Origin: Streptomyces sp. NBC_00237
GTDB taxonomy: Bacteria; Actinomycetota; Actinomycetes; Streptomycetales; Streptomycetaceae
Length of the DNA: 64,000 nt
Assembly (NCBI RefSeq): GCF_026342435.1
Contig: NZ_JAPEMT010000004.1
Coordinates: 496,001-560,000 of the forward strand
Reading direction: 5' to 3'
Positions 46,925 through 54,999 of this stretch are shown here, one piece after another. The translations under genes and the position numbers were made by a program. The notes under the pieces are model-generated. The model saw only the letters and a list, made by a program, of their open reading frames with translations. It was not told where the DNA came from and searched no databases. Each line of letters starts with the position of its first letter. The first letter of the stretch is position 1.

Positions 46925-48510
46925 GTACCCCTTCCATGTCCATGGAGACCCCGTCCATGGAGACCCCTTCGACGGACACCTCTTCCACGGGCGCCCCCTC
47001 CCTGGGCACCCCCCGCCGCATCGCGGTGATCGGCGCCGGAATGGCCGCCGCCCGCCTCGCCCAGCAGACCCTCGCCCAGGCCCCGCCCGGCACCCTCGAC
47101 ATCACCCTGTACGGCCACGAACCCCACGCCCCCTACAACCGCGCCCTCCTCGCGGGCGTCCTCGACGGCCGCTACCCCCCGGAGGCCCTCACCCTCCCCA
47201 CGGGCGGAGCCACGGTCCGTACGGACACGGAGGTCGTCGCCATCGACACGGCCTCCCACACCCTCCGCACCGCCACCGGCGAAACCTTCCCCTACGACAC
47301 CCTCATCCTCGCCACCGGCGCCAACCCCGTCCTCCCCCCCATCCGCAACCTCCACATATCCCCTCCGCCCCCGCCCAGCCCCCTTGTACGCTCCGCTCCG
47401 CCCAGTCTCCTTGGGCGGCGGGGCCGCCCCCCGGGGGCGAGTGGGGCATCCCCTGCTCGAACGGAGTTGAGAGCTTGGGGAAGGGCGGGCAAGGGGGCGG
47501 CCCCCGCACTGCGGGCCCACCCCGCCGCCGCCCCGCCCAGCCCCGGCACCGCCGCCCCGTCCAGCGTGGCCCCGCCCCACCCCCGTACCGCCACACCCTC
47601 CGACCCGACCCCGACCCCGACCCCGCCCACCCCAACCACCACCCCCGACCTCAAACTCGGCGTCCACCCCTTCCGCACCCTCACCGACTCCACCACCCTC
47701 GCCCAAGCCGCCCGCCAAGCCACCCGCGCCATCGTCATCGGCGGCGGCCTCCTCGGCGTCAGCGCCACCCGCGCCCTCGCCGCCCTCGACATCCCCACCG
47801 AACTCATCCACCAGGCCCCCCACCTGATGGACCGTCACCTCGACGACGAAGCCGCCGCCACCGTCCGCCGCGCCCTCGAAGGCATGGGAGCCGCCGTCTA
47901 CACCGGCAACCGCGCCCGCGCCCTCCAGGGCGACACCGCCGTCACCGGCGTCGAACTCGCCAACGGCCACGTCCTCACCTGCGACCTCGTCGTCCTCGCC
48001 TGTGGCGTCCGCCCCCGCACGGGCCTCGCCCGCACCGCCGGGATCGAGGTCCGGCGCGGCATCGTCGTCGACGACACCCTCGCCACCTCCGCCCCCGACG
48101 TCTACGCGATCGGCGACTGCACCGAACACCGGGGCGCGGTCCACGGAGTCACCGGCCCTGCCTGGGCCCAGGCCGACACCCTCGCCGCCCGCCTCTCCGG
48201 CAAGGACCCCGACGCCACCTACACCGGCACTCACGGAACGGCCCGCCTCACCGCAGGCCCCCTGGAAATCGCCGCCTTCGGCGAGACCGACGACTCCGCG
48301 GGCGACGCGTTGCGCCTCGCCGACGGCACCCGAGGCACCTACGGCTCGTACAAGAAGCTCGTGATGCGCGGCGACCGCCTCGTCGGCGCGATCCTCGTCG
48401 GCGACCTCGCCGCGATCGGCGAACTCACCCGCACCTACGAGAGGGGCGAGCCGCTGCCGCCCCGCCCCCTCGACCTGCTGACCCCCCTCTCCGAAGGAGC
48501 CGCCCTGTGA
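46921..48510 (+). CDS. NAD(P)/FAD oxidoreductase, nitrate/nitrite reductase electron donor
   Basis: A pyridine-nucleotide disulphide-like flavoprotein: FAD fold RIAVIGAGMAAARLAQQTLA, ETFPYDTLILATGANP, NAD fold RAIVIGGGLLGVSATRAL and DVYAIGDCTEH. It should pass electrons from NAD(P)H to NasA or NirB. Residues about 145-240 are a Pro/Ala-rich insertion between the first FAD part and GVHPFRTLTD, not found in normal members; part of it coincides with a Streptomyces interspersed repeat. The N-terminus has a METPSMETPSTDTSSTG repeat. ATGA and GTGA overlaps couple it to nasA and nirB. Confidence 0.83.
   Translation: MSTPSMSMETPSMETPSTDTSSTGAPSLGTPRRIAVIGAGMAAARLAQQTLAQAPPGTLDITLYGHEPHAPYNRALLAGVLDGRYPPEALTLPTGGATVRTDTEVVAIDTASHTLRTATGETFPYDTLILATGANPVLPPIRNLHISPPPPPSPLVRSAPPSLLGRRGRPPGASGASPARTELRAWGRAGKGAAPALRAHPAAAPPSPGTAAPSSVAPPHPRTATPSDPTPTPTPPTPTTTPDLKLGVHPFRTLTDSTTLAQAARQATRAIVIGGGLLGVSATRALAALDIPTELIHQAPHLMDRHLDDEAAATVRRALEGMGAAVYTGNRARALQGDTAVTGVELANGHVLTCDLVVLACGVRPRTGLARTAGIEVRRGIVVDDTLATSAPDVYAIGDCTEHRGAVHGVTGPAWAQADTLAARLSGKDPDATYTGTHGTARLTAGPLEIAAFGETDDSAGDALRLADGTRGTYGSYKKLVMRGDRLVGAILVGDLAAIGELTRTYERGEPLPPRPLDLLTPLSEGAAL
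47441..47484. repeat. interspersed palindromic repeat inside FAD oxidoreductase gene
   Basis: The stretch has CCCCTGCTCGAACGG and GAGAGCTTGGGGAAG parts that fold into a hairpin and resemble the many short palindromic repeats dispersed in Streptomyces chromosomes (usual form CTTGGGGAAG and CTCGAGC arms). It lies inside the unusual Pro/Ala insertion, in frame, flanked by GC-rich CCGCCCAGTCTCC-type and GGGCGGGCAAGGGGG sequences. Confidence 0.65.
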
Positions 48511-51143
48511 CGAAGACCCGGGACACCCAGGACCCCCAGGAAGCCCAGGAGGCTCAGGACGCTCAGGAAGCCCCCCGAAGGCTCGTCCTCGTCGGCCACG
48601 GCATGGTCGGCCAGCGCTTCCTCGAAGCCTTCGCCGAGCGCGGCGGCCACGCCCCCGCCTGGCACATCACCGCTCTCGCCGAGGAGCCCCGCCCCGCCTA
48701 CGACCGCGTCCACCTCACCTCGTGGTTCTCCGGCACGAGCGCCGACGAACTCTCGATGTGGGAGCCCGAGTTCGGCGAGAAGCACGGCATCGATCTCCGC
48801 CTGGGCGACCCGGCCGAAGCGATCGACCGCCCGTCGCGCACGGTACGGACCCGGTCAGGCGAGGTCCTCCCGTACGACGCCCTCGTCCTGGCCACCGGCT
48901 CCTACCCCTTCGTCCCGCCGGTCCCCGGCCACGACGCCCCCGGCTGCTTCGTCTACCGGACCATCGAGGACCTCGAAGCGATCCGCGCCGCCGCCGACCA
49001 CGCCCGTGTCGGAGCCGTCGTCGGCGGCGGCCTGCTCGGCCTCGAAGCGGCGGGCGCACTGCGCGCCATGGGCCTGGAGACGCACGTCGTGGAGTTCGCG
49101 CCGCGCCTGATGGCCCTCCAGGTGGACGACGGCGGAGGTGCCGTACTCCGGGAGAAGATCCAGGAGTTGGGCGTCACGGTGCACACGGGCGCGGGCACCC
49201 AGACCGTCGAGACCGCCGCCGACGGCACCGTCACGGGCATGGTCCTGTCCAACGGAGCGACCGTCGACACCGACCTCGTCGTCTTCTCGGCGGGTGTACG
49301 TCCCCGGGACCAGCTCGCCCGCGACGCGGGCCTGCCCGTCGGCGAACGCGGCGGCATCACCGTCGACGCCGCCTGCCGCACCGAGGACCCCGCCATCTGG
49401 GCGATCGGCGAATGCGCCCTCGCCGTCGACGGCCGGGTGTACGGCCTGGTCGCCCCGGGCTACGCGATGGCGGAAGCGGTGGCAGGCCAACTCACCTCCC
49501 AGAAAGGCGAGTTCACCGGAGCCGACCTCTCCACCAAGCTCAAGCTCCTCGGCGTCGACGTCGCCAGCTTCGGCGACGCCCACGGCGCCACCCCCGACTC
49601 CCTCGAAGTCCTCTACGCCAACAGTCGCGAGGGCGTCTACAAGAAGCTGGTCATCGGTGCCGACGGCGCCCTCCTCGGCGGCGTCCTGGTCGGCGACACC
49701 GACTCCTACGACCTCCTGCGCCCGCTCGCCCTGTCCGGCGCGCCCCTCACCGCCCCGCCCGAGCAGCTCGTCCTCCCCGCCTCGATCGGCGCGGCCCCCG
49801 GCCCGATCGCCCTCCCCGACGAGGCGGTCGTCTGCTCCTGCCACAACGTCACCAAGGGTGCGATCCGCTCGGCGGTCGCCGACACCGGCTGCGCGGACGT
49901 TCCCGCCGTGAAGAAGTGCACCCGCGCGGGCACCGGCTGCGGCTCCTGCGTAAAGCTCCTCACCACCCTCGTCAACGACGAACTGGCTTCCCAGGGTGTT
50001 GAGTTGAGCCGTGGGCTGTGTGCCCACTTCGACCTCACCCGGGCCGAGATCTACGAGATCGTGCGCGTCAAGGGCATCACCACCTTCGCCCGCCTGATCG
50101 ACGAACACGGCACCCCTGAAACCGGCAGCGAGGGCTGCGAGATCTGCAAGCCCGTCGTCGGCTCCGTCCTCGCCTCCCTCAGCCCCGCCCTCGGCGACGG
50201 CGTCTCAGGACACATCCTGGACGGGGAACAGGCCGCCCTCCAGGACACCAACGACCACTTCCTCGCCAACCTCCAGCGCAACGGCTCCTACTCCGTCGTC
50301 CCCCGCATCCCCGGCGGCGAGGTCACCCCGGACGGGCTCATCACCATCGGTGAGATCGCCCGCGACTTCGGCCTCTACACGAAGATCACCGGTGGTCAGC
50401 GCATCGACATGTTCGGTGCGTCCGTCGACCAACTCCCGCTCATCTGGCGGCGGTTGGTCGACGCGGGCTTCGAGTCGGGCCACGCCTACGGAAAGTCACT
50501 CCGTACGGTGAAGTCCTGCGTCGGCCAGACCTGGTGCCGTTACGGCGTCCAGGACTCGGTCGCCCTCGCCATCGAGCTGGAGCTCCGCTACCGGGGCCTG
50601 CGCGCCCCGCACAAGCTCAAGTCCGCCGTCAGCGGCTGCGCCCGCGAGTGCGCGGAGGCCCAGAGCAAGGACTTCGGCGTCATCGCCACCTCCAGCGGCT
50701 GGAACCTCTACGTCGGCGGCAACGGCGGAATGACCCCGCGCCACGCCGACCTCCTCCTCACCGACGCGGACTACGACACCCTGCTCCGCACCATCGACCG
50801 CTTCCTGATGTTCTACATCCGCACCGCCGACCGCCTGGAGCGCACCGCCCCCTGGATCGAGCGCATGGAGGGCGGCCTCGACCACCTGCGCGCCGTCATC
50901 GTCGACGACTCCCTCGGCATCTGCGCCGACCTCGACGACCTGATGGGCCGTCATGTCACCTCGTACGAGGACGAATGGCGCGCCACCCTCGACGACCCGG
51001 CCCGGCTCGCCCGCTTCGTGTCGTTCGTCAACGCGCCCGGCACGCCGGACCCGACGATCCGCTTCGTACCGGAGCGCGAGCAGATCCGTCCCGCCGACAC
51101 CTTCGTCGCGGGCGCCACCCTGGAAGTGAGGTCCCTCGTATGA
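48507..51143 (+). CDS. nirB: nitrite reductase, large subunit
   Basis: The 878-aa NirB has FAD and NAD folds (RRLVLVGHGMVGQRFLEAFA, RVGAVVGGGLLGLEAAGALR), a BFD-type [2Fe-2S] domain (VVCSCHNVTKGAIRS, CTRAGTGCGSC) and the siroheme/[4Fe-4S] half (TVKSCVGQTWCRYG, SGCARECAEAQ). It reduces nitrite to ammonium with NAD(P)H. The GTG at 48507 overlaps the previous stop and has AAGGAG seven bases upstream. A QDPQEAQEAQDAQEA repeat makes the N-terminus. The chelatase at 42673 should provide its siroheme. Confidence 0.93.
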   Translation: MTKTRDTQDPQEAQEAQDAQEAPRRLVLVGHGMVGQRFLEAFAERGGHAPAWHITALAEEPRPAYDRVHLTSWFSGTSADELSMWEPEFGEKHGIDLRLGDPAEAIDRPSRTVRTRSGEVLPYDALVLATGSYPFVPPVPGHDAPGCFVYRTIEDLEAIRAAADHARVGAVVGGGLLGLEAAGALRAMGLETHVVEFAPRLMALQVDDGGGAVLREKIQELGVTVHTGAGTQTVETAADGTVTGMVLSNGATVDTDLVVFSAGVRPRDQLARDAGLPVGERGGITVDAACRTEDPAIWAIGECALAVDGRVYGLVAPGYAMAEAVAGQLTSQKGEFTGADLSTKLKLLGVDVASFGDAHGATPDSLEVLYANSREGVYKKLVIGADGALLGGVLVGDTDSYDLLRPLALSGAPLTAPPEQLVLPASIGAAPGPIALPDEAVVCSCHNVTKGAIRSAVADTGCADVPAVKKCTRAGTGCGSCVKLLTTLVNDELASQGVELSRGLCAHFDLTRAEIYEIVRVKGITTFARLIDEHGTPETGSEGCEICKPVVGSVLASLSPALGDGVSGHILDGEQAALQDTNDHFLANLQRNGSYSVVPRIPGGEVTPDGLITIGEIARDFGLYTKITGGQRIDMFGASVDQLPLIWRRLVDAGFESGHAYGKSLRTVKSCVGQTWCRYGVQDSVALAIELELRYRGLRAPHKLKSAVSGCARECAEAQSKDFGVIATSSGWNLYVGGNGGMTPRHADLLLTDADYDTLLRTIDRFLMFYIRTADRLERTAPWIERMEGGLDHLRAVIVDDSLGICADLDDLMGRHVTSYEDEWRATLDDPARLARFVSFVNAPGTPDPTIRFVPEREQIRPADTFVAGATLEVRSLV

Positions 51144-51532
51144 GCGCCGTCATGGAACACGCCACGGCGACAGCGATGGTCGAAGTGGCCGTCGGCGACA
51201 CGTGGTTCCCCGTCTGCCCCTACGCGTCCCTCGTCCCCGGGCGGGGTGTCGCCGCCCTCGTCGACGGCGAGCAGATCGCCCTCTACCGCGACCGCACCGG
51301 CACCGTCCACGCCGTCGGCAACCGCGATCCCTTCAGCGGCGCGTACGTCCTCTCGCGCGGTCTGCTCGGCAGCCGCGACGGCGTCCCGGTCGTCCTCTCC
51401 CCGATGTACAAGCAGGCGTTCGACCTGCGGACCGGCGTCTGCCTCGACGAGGACGAGACCCCGGACGGCGCCCCGGCCACCCTCCCGGTCTGGCCCGTAC
51501 GCACCAACTCCCCGTCCGACCAAGAGAGTTAG
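51140..51532 (+). CDS. nirD: nitrite reductase, small subunit
   Basis: A 130-aa Rieske-like NirD: VEVAVGDTWFPVCPYASLVP, GEQIALYRDRTGTVHAVGNR, LSRGLLGSRDGVPVVLSPMY and KQAFDLRTGVCLDED. As in true NirD, the Cys/His cluster ligands of Rieske proteins are absent. It is coupled to nirB by ATGA at 51140-51143 and should assemble with it. Confidence 0.92.
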   Translation: MSAVMEHATATAMVEVAVGDTWFPVCPYASLVPGRGVAALVDGEQIALYRDRTGTVHAVGNRDPFSGAYVLSRGLLGSRDGVPVVLSPMYKQAFDLRTGVCLDEDETPDGAPATLPVWPVRTNSPSDQES

Positions 51533-51541
51533 GCGCACCCC

Positions 51542-52885
51542 ATGACCACCACCGTCCGCCCGCCCCAGTCCACCTCCACCCGCCCACAGCTCGACGAGTG
51601 GAACCCCGATGACCCCGCCTTCTGGGCCGCGACCGGAGCCAAGGTCGCCCGCCGCAACCTGATCTTCTCCGTCCTCTCCGAACACATCGGCTTCTCGGTC
51701 TGGAGCCTGTGGTCGGTCCTGGTCCTCTTCCTCGGCCCCGAGTACGGCATCGACCCGGCGGGCAAGTTCGTGCTGACGGCCGTCCCGACCTTGTTCGGCG
51801 CGGCGCTCAGGCTCCCGTACACCTTCGCCGTGGCGATCTTCGGCGGCCGCAACTGGACGGTCATCACCGCGCTCGCCCTCCTCGTCCCCACCCTCCTCAC
51901 CGCATACGTCCTGGAACCCGGCGTCTCCTACACGACCCTGCTGTGCGTGGCGGCCGTCGCGGGCGTCGGCGGGGGGAACTTCGCCTCCTCGATGGCGAAC
52001 ATCAACGCCTTCTACCCCCAGCACCTCAAGGGCCGGGCCCTCGGCATCAACGCGGGCGGCGGAAACCTCGGCGTCCCCGCCGTGCAGCTCCTCGGCCTGC
52101 TGGTCCTCGCCACGGCGGGCGCGGCCCACCCCCGCCTCGTACCGCTCCTGTACGTACCGCTGATCGTCCTGGCGGCGGTGGCCGCCGCGCTGCGCATGGA
52201 CAACCTGCCCGCCCTGCGCAACGACCGGGGTGCGCTGCGCGAGGCCGCCCGCGAGCCGCACACCTGGGTGATGTCGCTCCTCTACATCGGCACCTTCGGG
52301 TCCTTCATCGGCTTCGGCTTCGCCTTCGGGCAGGTGCTGCTGGTGCAGTTCCACGCGGACTTCCCGACGGCGGTCAGCGCCGCGTACCTGACCTTCCTCG
52401 GACCGCTGATCGGCTCCCTGATCAGGCCGGTCGGCGGGGCGATGGCCGACCGCTGGGGCGGGGCGCGCGTCACCTTCTGGACCTTCGTCGCGATGGCGGC
52501 GTCCGCCCTCCTCGTACTCCTCGCCTCCCGGTCCGGCTCGCTGCCCCTCTTCCTGACCGGCTTCGTCGCCCTCTTCCTCTTCTCGGGCGTCGGCAACGGC
52601 TCCACGTACAAGATGATCCCGGGCATCTTCCACGCCAAGGCGGAACGCGAAACGGCGGCGGGAGCGGACCCGGCCGAGGCGGGGAACCGTTCCCGCCGCC
52701 GGGCGAGTGCCGTGATCGGCATCGCGGGCGCGGTGGGTGCGCTGGGCGGGGTGCTGGTGAACATCGCGTTCCGGCAGTCCTTCCTGACGGAGGGGACCGG
52801 GGACGCGGCCTACCTGGCGTTCCTCGCGTACTACGTGCTGTGCCTGGCGGTGACCTGGGGCGTCTACCTCAGGCGGCGCGCCTGA
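51542..52885 (+). CDS. narK: nitrate/nitrite MFS transporter
   Basis: The 447-aa permease has about twelve membrane helices and both nitrate signatures of the NNP family: GGGNFASSMANINAFYPQ with GINAGGGNLGVPAVQLLG in the N half, and GNGSTYKMIPGIFHAK in the C half. ATG at 51542 is nine bases after nirD, so it is the last gene of the assimilation operon and imports nitrate or exports nitrite. A hairpin overlaps its stop. Confidence 0.9.
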   Translation: MTTTVRPPQSTSTRPQLDEWNPDDPAFWAATGAKVARRNLIFSVLSEHIGFSVWSLWSVLVLFLGPEYGIDPAGKFVLTAVPTLFGAALRLPYTFAVAIFGGRNWTVITALALLVPTLLTAYVLEPGVSYTTLLCVAAVAGVGGGNFASSMANINAFYPQHLKGRALGINAGGGNLGVPAVQLLGLLVLATAGAAHPRLVPLLYVPLIVLAAVAAALRMDNLPALRNDRGALREAAREPHTWVMSLLYIGTFGSFIGFGFAFGQVLLVQFHADFPTAVSAAYLTFLGPLIGSLIRPVGGAMADRWGGARVTFWTFVAMAASALLVLLASRSGSLPLFLTGFVALFLFSGVGNGSTYKMIPGIFHAKAERETAAGADPAEAGNRSRRRASAVIGIAGAVGALGGVLVNIAFRQSFLTEGTGDAAYLAFLAYYVLCLAVTWGVYLRRRA

Positions 52886-52887
52886 GG
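52867..52887. terminator. hairpin over narK stop codon
   Basis: CCTCAGGC GGCGC GCCTGAGG forms a perfect 8-bp stem with a 5-nt loop that includes the narK stop. It is followed by an 11-bp repeat array, not by a T-run, so its terminator strength is uncertain. Confidence 0.5.
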
Positions 52888-52893
52888 CGTCCG

Positions 52894-52949
52894 CCCTGGG
52901 TGGTCCCTGGGTAGCCCCTGGGTAGTCCCTGGGTGGTCCCCGGGTGGTC
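52894..52949. repeat. 11-bp tandem repeat, five copies
   Basis: CCCTGGGTGGT-type units start at 52894, 52905, 52916, 52927 and 52938, with an exact 11-bp spacing. It fills the 92-bp gap between convergent narK and the YihY gene. An 11-bp period puts the units on one helical face. Confidence 0.85.
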
Positions 52950-52977
52950 GCGGCGGGCTCGGGCGGTGTCGCGGTGT

Positions 52978-54030
52978 CTACGGCTTCGCCTCGGCCGCCT
53001 GCTTCCGTTTCTGGTTCCGCCGCATGCGGGGCGGCCACTTCCGGGTGTCGCGCGGCTCGACGTACGGCTCCTCCTCCACCGGAAGCCCGCCGCTGATGGC
53101 ACGCTGCCGGGCCAGCTCCGCATCGAACTCCAGCCCCAGCAGTACCGCCAGGTTCGACAGCCACAGCCACACCAGGAAGACGATCACGCCCGCGAGAGCG
53201 CCGTACGTCTTGTTGTACGAGCCGAAGTTCGCGACGTACAGCGCGAAGCCGCCGGAAGCCACCAGCCACAGCACCACGGCGAGCACGCTCCCCGGGCTGA
53301 TCCAGCGGAACCCGTGCCCCCGCACGTTCGGTGCCGACCAGAACAGCAGCGCGATCATCACCATCACCAGCAACAACAGCACCGGCCACTTCACGATCGA
53401 CCAGACCGTGACCGCCTCGCTGCCGAGCCCGATCGCCTCGCCCGCCCACTCCGCCACGGACCCGGTGAACACCACGATGAGCGCACTGGCGGCCAGCAGC
53501 ACCATCAGCACCACCGTCAGCCCCACCCGCAACGGGGTCACCTTCCACACCGGCCGACCCTCCGGCATGTCGTAGATCGCGTTCGAGGTCCGTATGAACG
53601 CACCGACGTACCCCGAAGCGGACCACAGCGCCGCGACCAGACCGACGATCGCGATGATCCCGCTGGTGCCGCCACTGCCCTGAAGCTGCTGCACCGCCTG
53701 CGTCAGGATGTCCTTCACCGCGCCGGGCGCGAGACTGCGCACGTTGTCGAGCACGGTCTTGGTCGCCGACTCCCCGATCACCCCGAGCAGCGAGACCAGC
53801 ACCAGCATCGCGGGGAAGACCGAGAGCACGCCGTAGTACGTCAGCGAGGCCGCCCGGTCCGGCAGTTCGTCGTCCAGGAACTCCTTGCCGGTGCGCTTGA
53901 GCACGGCCCACCAGGAGCGTTTGGGCAGATCACTGGGGCTCTCGGCGGCCCCGTCAGGCGCTTCTGCGCGCTCTGCGGCGCGCTCTTCTGCGTGTTTCCC
54001 AGCGGAATCGCCACGGCTGCTGTCTGTCAT
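52978..54030 (-). CDS. YihY/virulence factor BrkB family membrane protein
   Basis: The 350-aa protein has the family motif DRAASLTYYGVLSVFPAMLV at helix 1, ALWSASGYVGAFIRTSNAIY, WISPGSVLAVVLWLVASGGF and a final long helix AGVIVFLVWLWLSNLAVLLG, six transmembrane segments in all, plus charged termini. The family is of unclear function, sometimes annotated RNase BN by mistake. ATG at 54030 is used; upstream in-frame starts enter the neighbouring remnant. It may be the only gene on its transcript. Confidence 0.87.
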   Translation of the reverse strand: MTDSSRGDSAGKHAEERAAERAEAPDGAAESPSDLPKRSWWAVLKRTGKEFLDDELPDRAASLTYYGVLSVFPAMLVLVSLLGVIGESATKTVLDNVRSLAPGAVKDILTQAVQQLQGSGGTSGIIAIVGLVAALWSASGYVGAFIRTSNAIYDMPEGRPVWKVTPLRVGLTVVLMVLLAASALIVVFTGSVAEWAGEAIGLGSEAVTVWSIVKWPVLLLLVMVMIALLFWSAPNVRGHGFRWISPGSVLAVVLWLVASGGFALYVANFGSYNKTYGALAGVIVFLVWLWLSNLAVLLGLEFDAELARQRAISGGLPVEEEPYVEPRDTRKWPPRMRRNQKRKQAAEAKP

Positions 54031-54101
54031 GCCGTGGCGGGTACCCCTCAAGGGGGACCTGACCCGAAGGATCACCAGGATCGCCGGAGGCCGTACGTCG
54101 A

Positions 54102-54260
54102 GATGGTGCGCTGCTCCGACGCGGGAGTGCGCTTCGGTGCCGACGGGCGGGTCTCGCTCACCCACGACCGGCCGGGCATCGACCGTGCGCTGCTGCGGCA
54201 CGTCTGGCACTACGGGCCACAGTTGGTACCGGTGCTCACCCGGTGGCTCGCCGGGATCAG
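54102..54260 (+). pseudogene. unidentified ORF remnant, plus strand
   Basis: Starting at ATG 54102 the frame gives MVRCSDAGVRFGADGRVSLT and LLRHVWHYGPQLVPVLTRWL, which looks protein-like, then turns to low-complexity sequence at about residue 53. It may be the 5' part of a gene broken by a junction near 54260. I do not recognise the family. It lies opposite the 3' end of the DUF2397 remnant. Confidence 0.35.
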
Positions 54261-54464
54261 CCGTCCGGGCGGCGCGGCCGCGGAGTGGACATCCCCAGGC
54301 CGCAGATGCACCACGAACCGCTGCTTCGCTCCCAGGAACACGGCCATCACCTGGCGGTACAAGGCGGAGTCGGGCGCGGGCAGGTGCGCGAAGGGCCCGA
54401 AGTCCTCCACCGGGACCGAGCCTGCGGATGCTGTGGAGACCGCAGGTGAGGGTGTCTGCTTCAT
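54210..54464 (-). pseudogene. N-terminal fragment of DUF2397 (TIGR02677) protein
   Basis: From ATG at 54464 the frame reads FGPFAHLPAPDSALYRQVMA and VFLGAKQRFVVHLRPGDV, the start of a DUF2397 protein. Full members have about 450-500 residues, but recognisable sequence stops after about 59 and the frame ends at 54210. DUF2397 is the first of a four-gene set (TIGR02677-02680) that belongs to the Wadjet-type plasmid-defence systems. None of the partner genes is seen, so this is a relic. The remaining sequence 54465-54595 holds no other feature. Confidence 0.6.
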
Positions 54465-54595
54465 CGATGCCGTGTCACACACTCGGACGAGCCACCGGGT
54501 GGAATGTCCTGAAGCCAGCTGAAGCCGACGTCTGGGCTGCCCTCCCCACCCGCGAACTTTTCCTATACCTTCCTGCCGGAAGGGGGGTGATCCAC

Positions 54596-54919
54596 ATGCA
54601 GCGGATCGCACAGGTCATCCGGGTCAGGCCCGAAAAGCTCGCAGAGTACAAGGAACTGCACGCGGCGGTGCCCGAGCCCGTCCTCGCCCGGCTGCGGACC
54701 GCCCACATCGCCAACTACTCGATCCACCTGCTCGGCGACCGGCTCTTCAGCTACTTCGAGTACCACGGCGACGACCTCGCGGCCGACCTCGCCGCGATGG
54801 CCGACGACCCGGCCACCCGGGAGTGGTGGAAGCTCACCGACCCCTGCCAGGAGCGGGTGCCGGAAGCCCGGGACGGCGAGTGGTGGGCAGCGGCTGAACA
54901 GGTCTTCCTCATGGAGTGA
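54596..54919 (+). CDS. L-rhamnose mutarotase family protein
   Basis: The 107-aa protein starts QRIAQVIRVRPEKLAEYKEL and HAAVPEPVLARLRTAHIANY and ends DPCQERVPEARDGEWWAAAE, matching the RhaM/YiiL mutarotase family of dimeric ferredoxin-like enzymes. No rhamnose pathway gene is adjacent. ATG at 54596 follows AAGGGG by ten bases; a GTG at 54587 is possible. A TATACC box occurs at 54563-54568. Confidence 0.83.
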   Translation: MQRIAQVIRVRPEKLAEYKELHAAVPEPVLARLRTAHIANYSIHLLGDRLFSYFEYHGDDLAADLAAMADDPATREWWKLTDPCQERVPEARDGEWWAAAEQVFLME

Positions 54920-54937
54920 ACCGACGTGTGCGGGTGA

Positions 54938-54980
54938 GCGAGGGGCGGGCACTCCGGTCCTCGGAGGGCCCGCCCCTCGC
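54938..54980. terminator. bidirectional hairpin terminator
   Basis: A perfect 13-bp stem (GCGAGGGGCGGGC at 54938-54950 and its complement at 54968-54980) with an inner CCG/CGG pair in the 17-nt loop lies between the convergent mutarotase and Hsp70-like genes. Confidence 0.8.
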
Positions 54981-54999
54981 CGTGTCGGCGTCGAGCCGA

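Noticed and set aside
44371..48510. A single 1379-residue frame over nasA and the FAD oxidoreductase
   Set aside because: The first 850 codons are nonsense in this frame; the real genes are nasA in another frame and the oxidoreductase from 46921.
46614..51143. A 1509-residue frame ending with nirB
   Set aside because: Only the part from 48507 is protein-like; the upstream Pro/Arg-rich part is a shadow of the FAD oxidoreductase.
50951..53911. 986-residue minus-strand frame opposite narK
   Set aside because: Low-complexity Gly/Arg/Glu composition without any domain, opposite well-supported nirD and narK.
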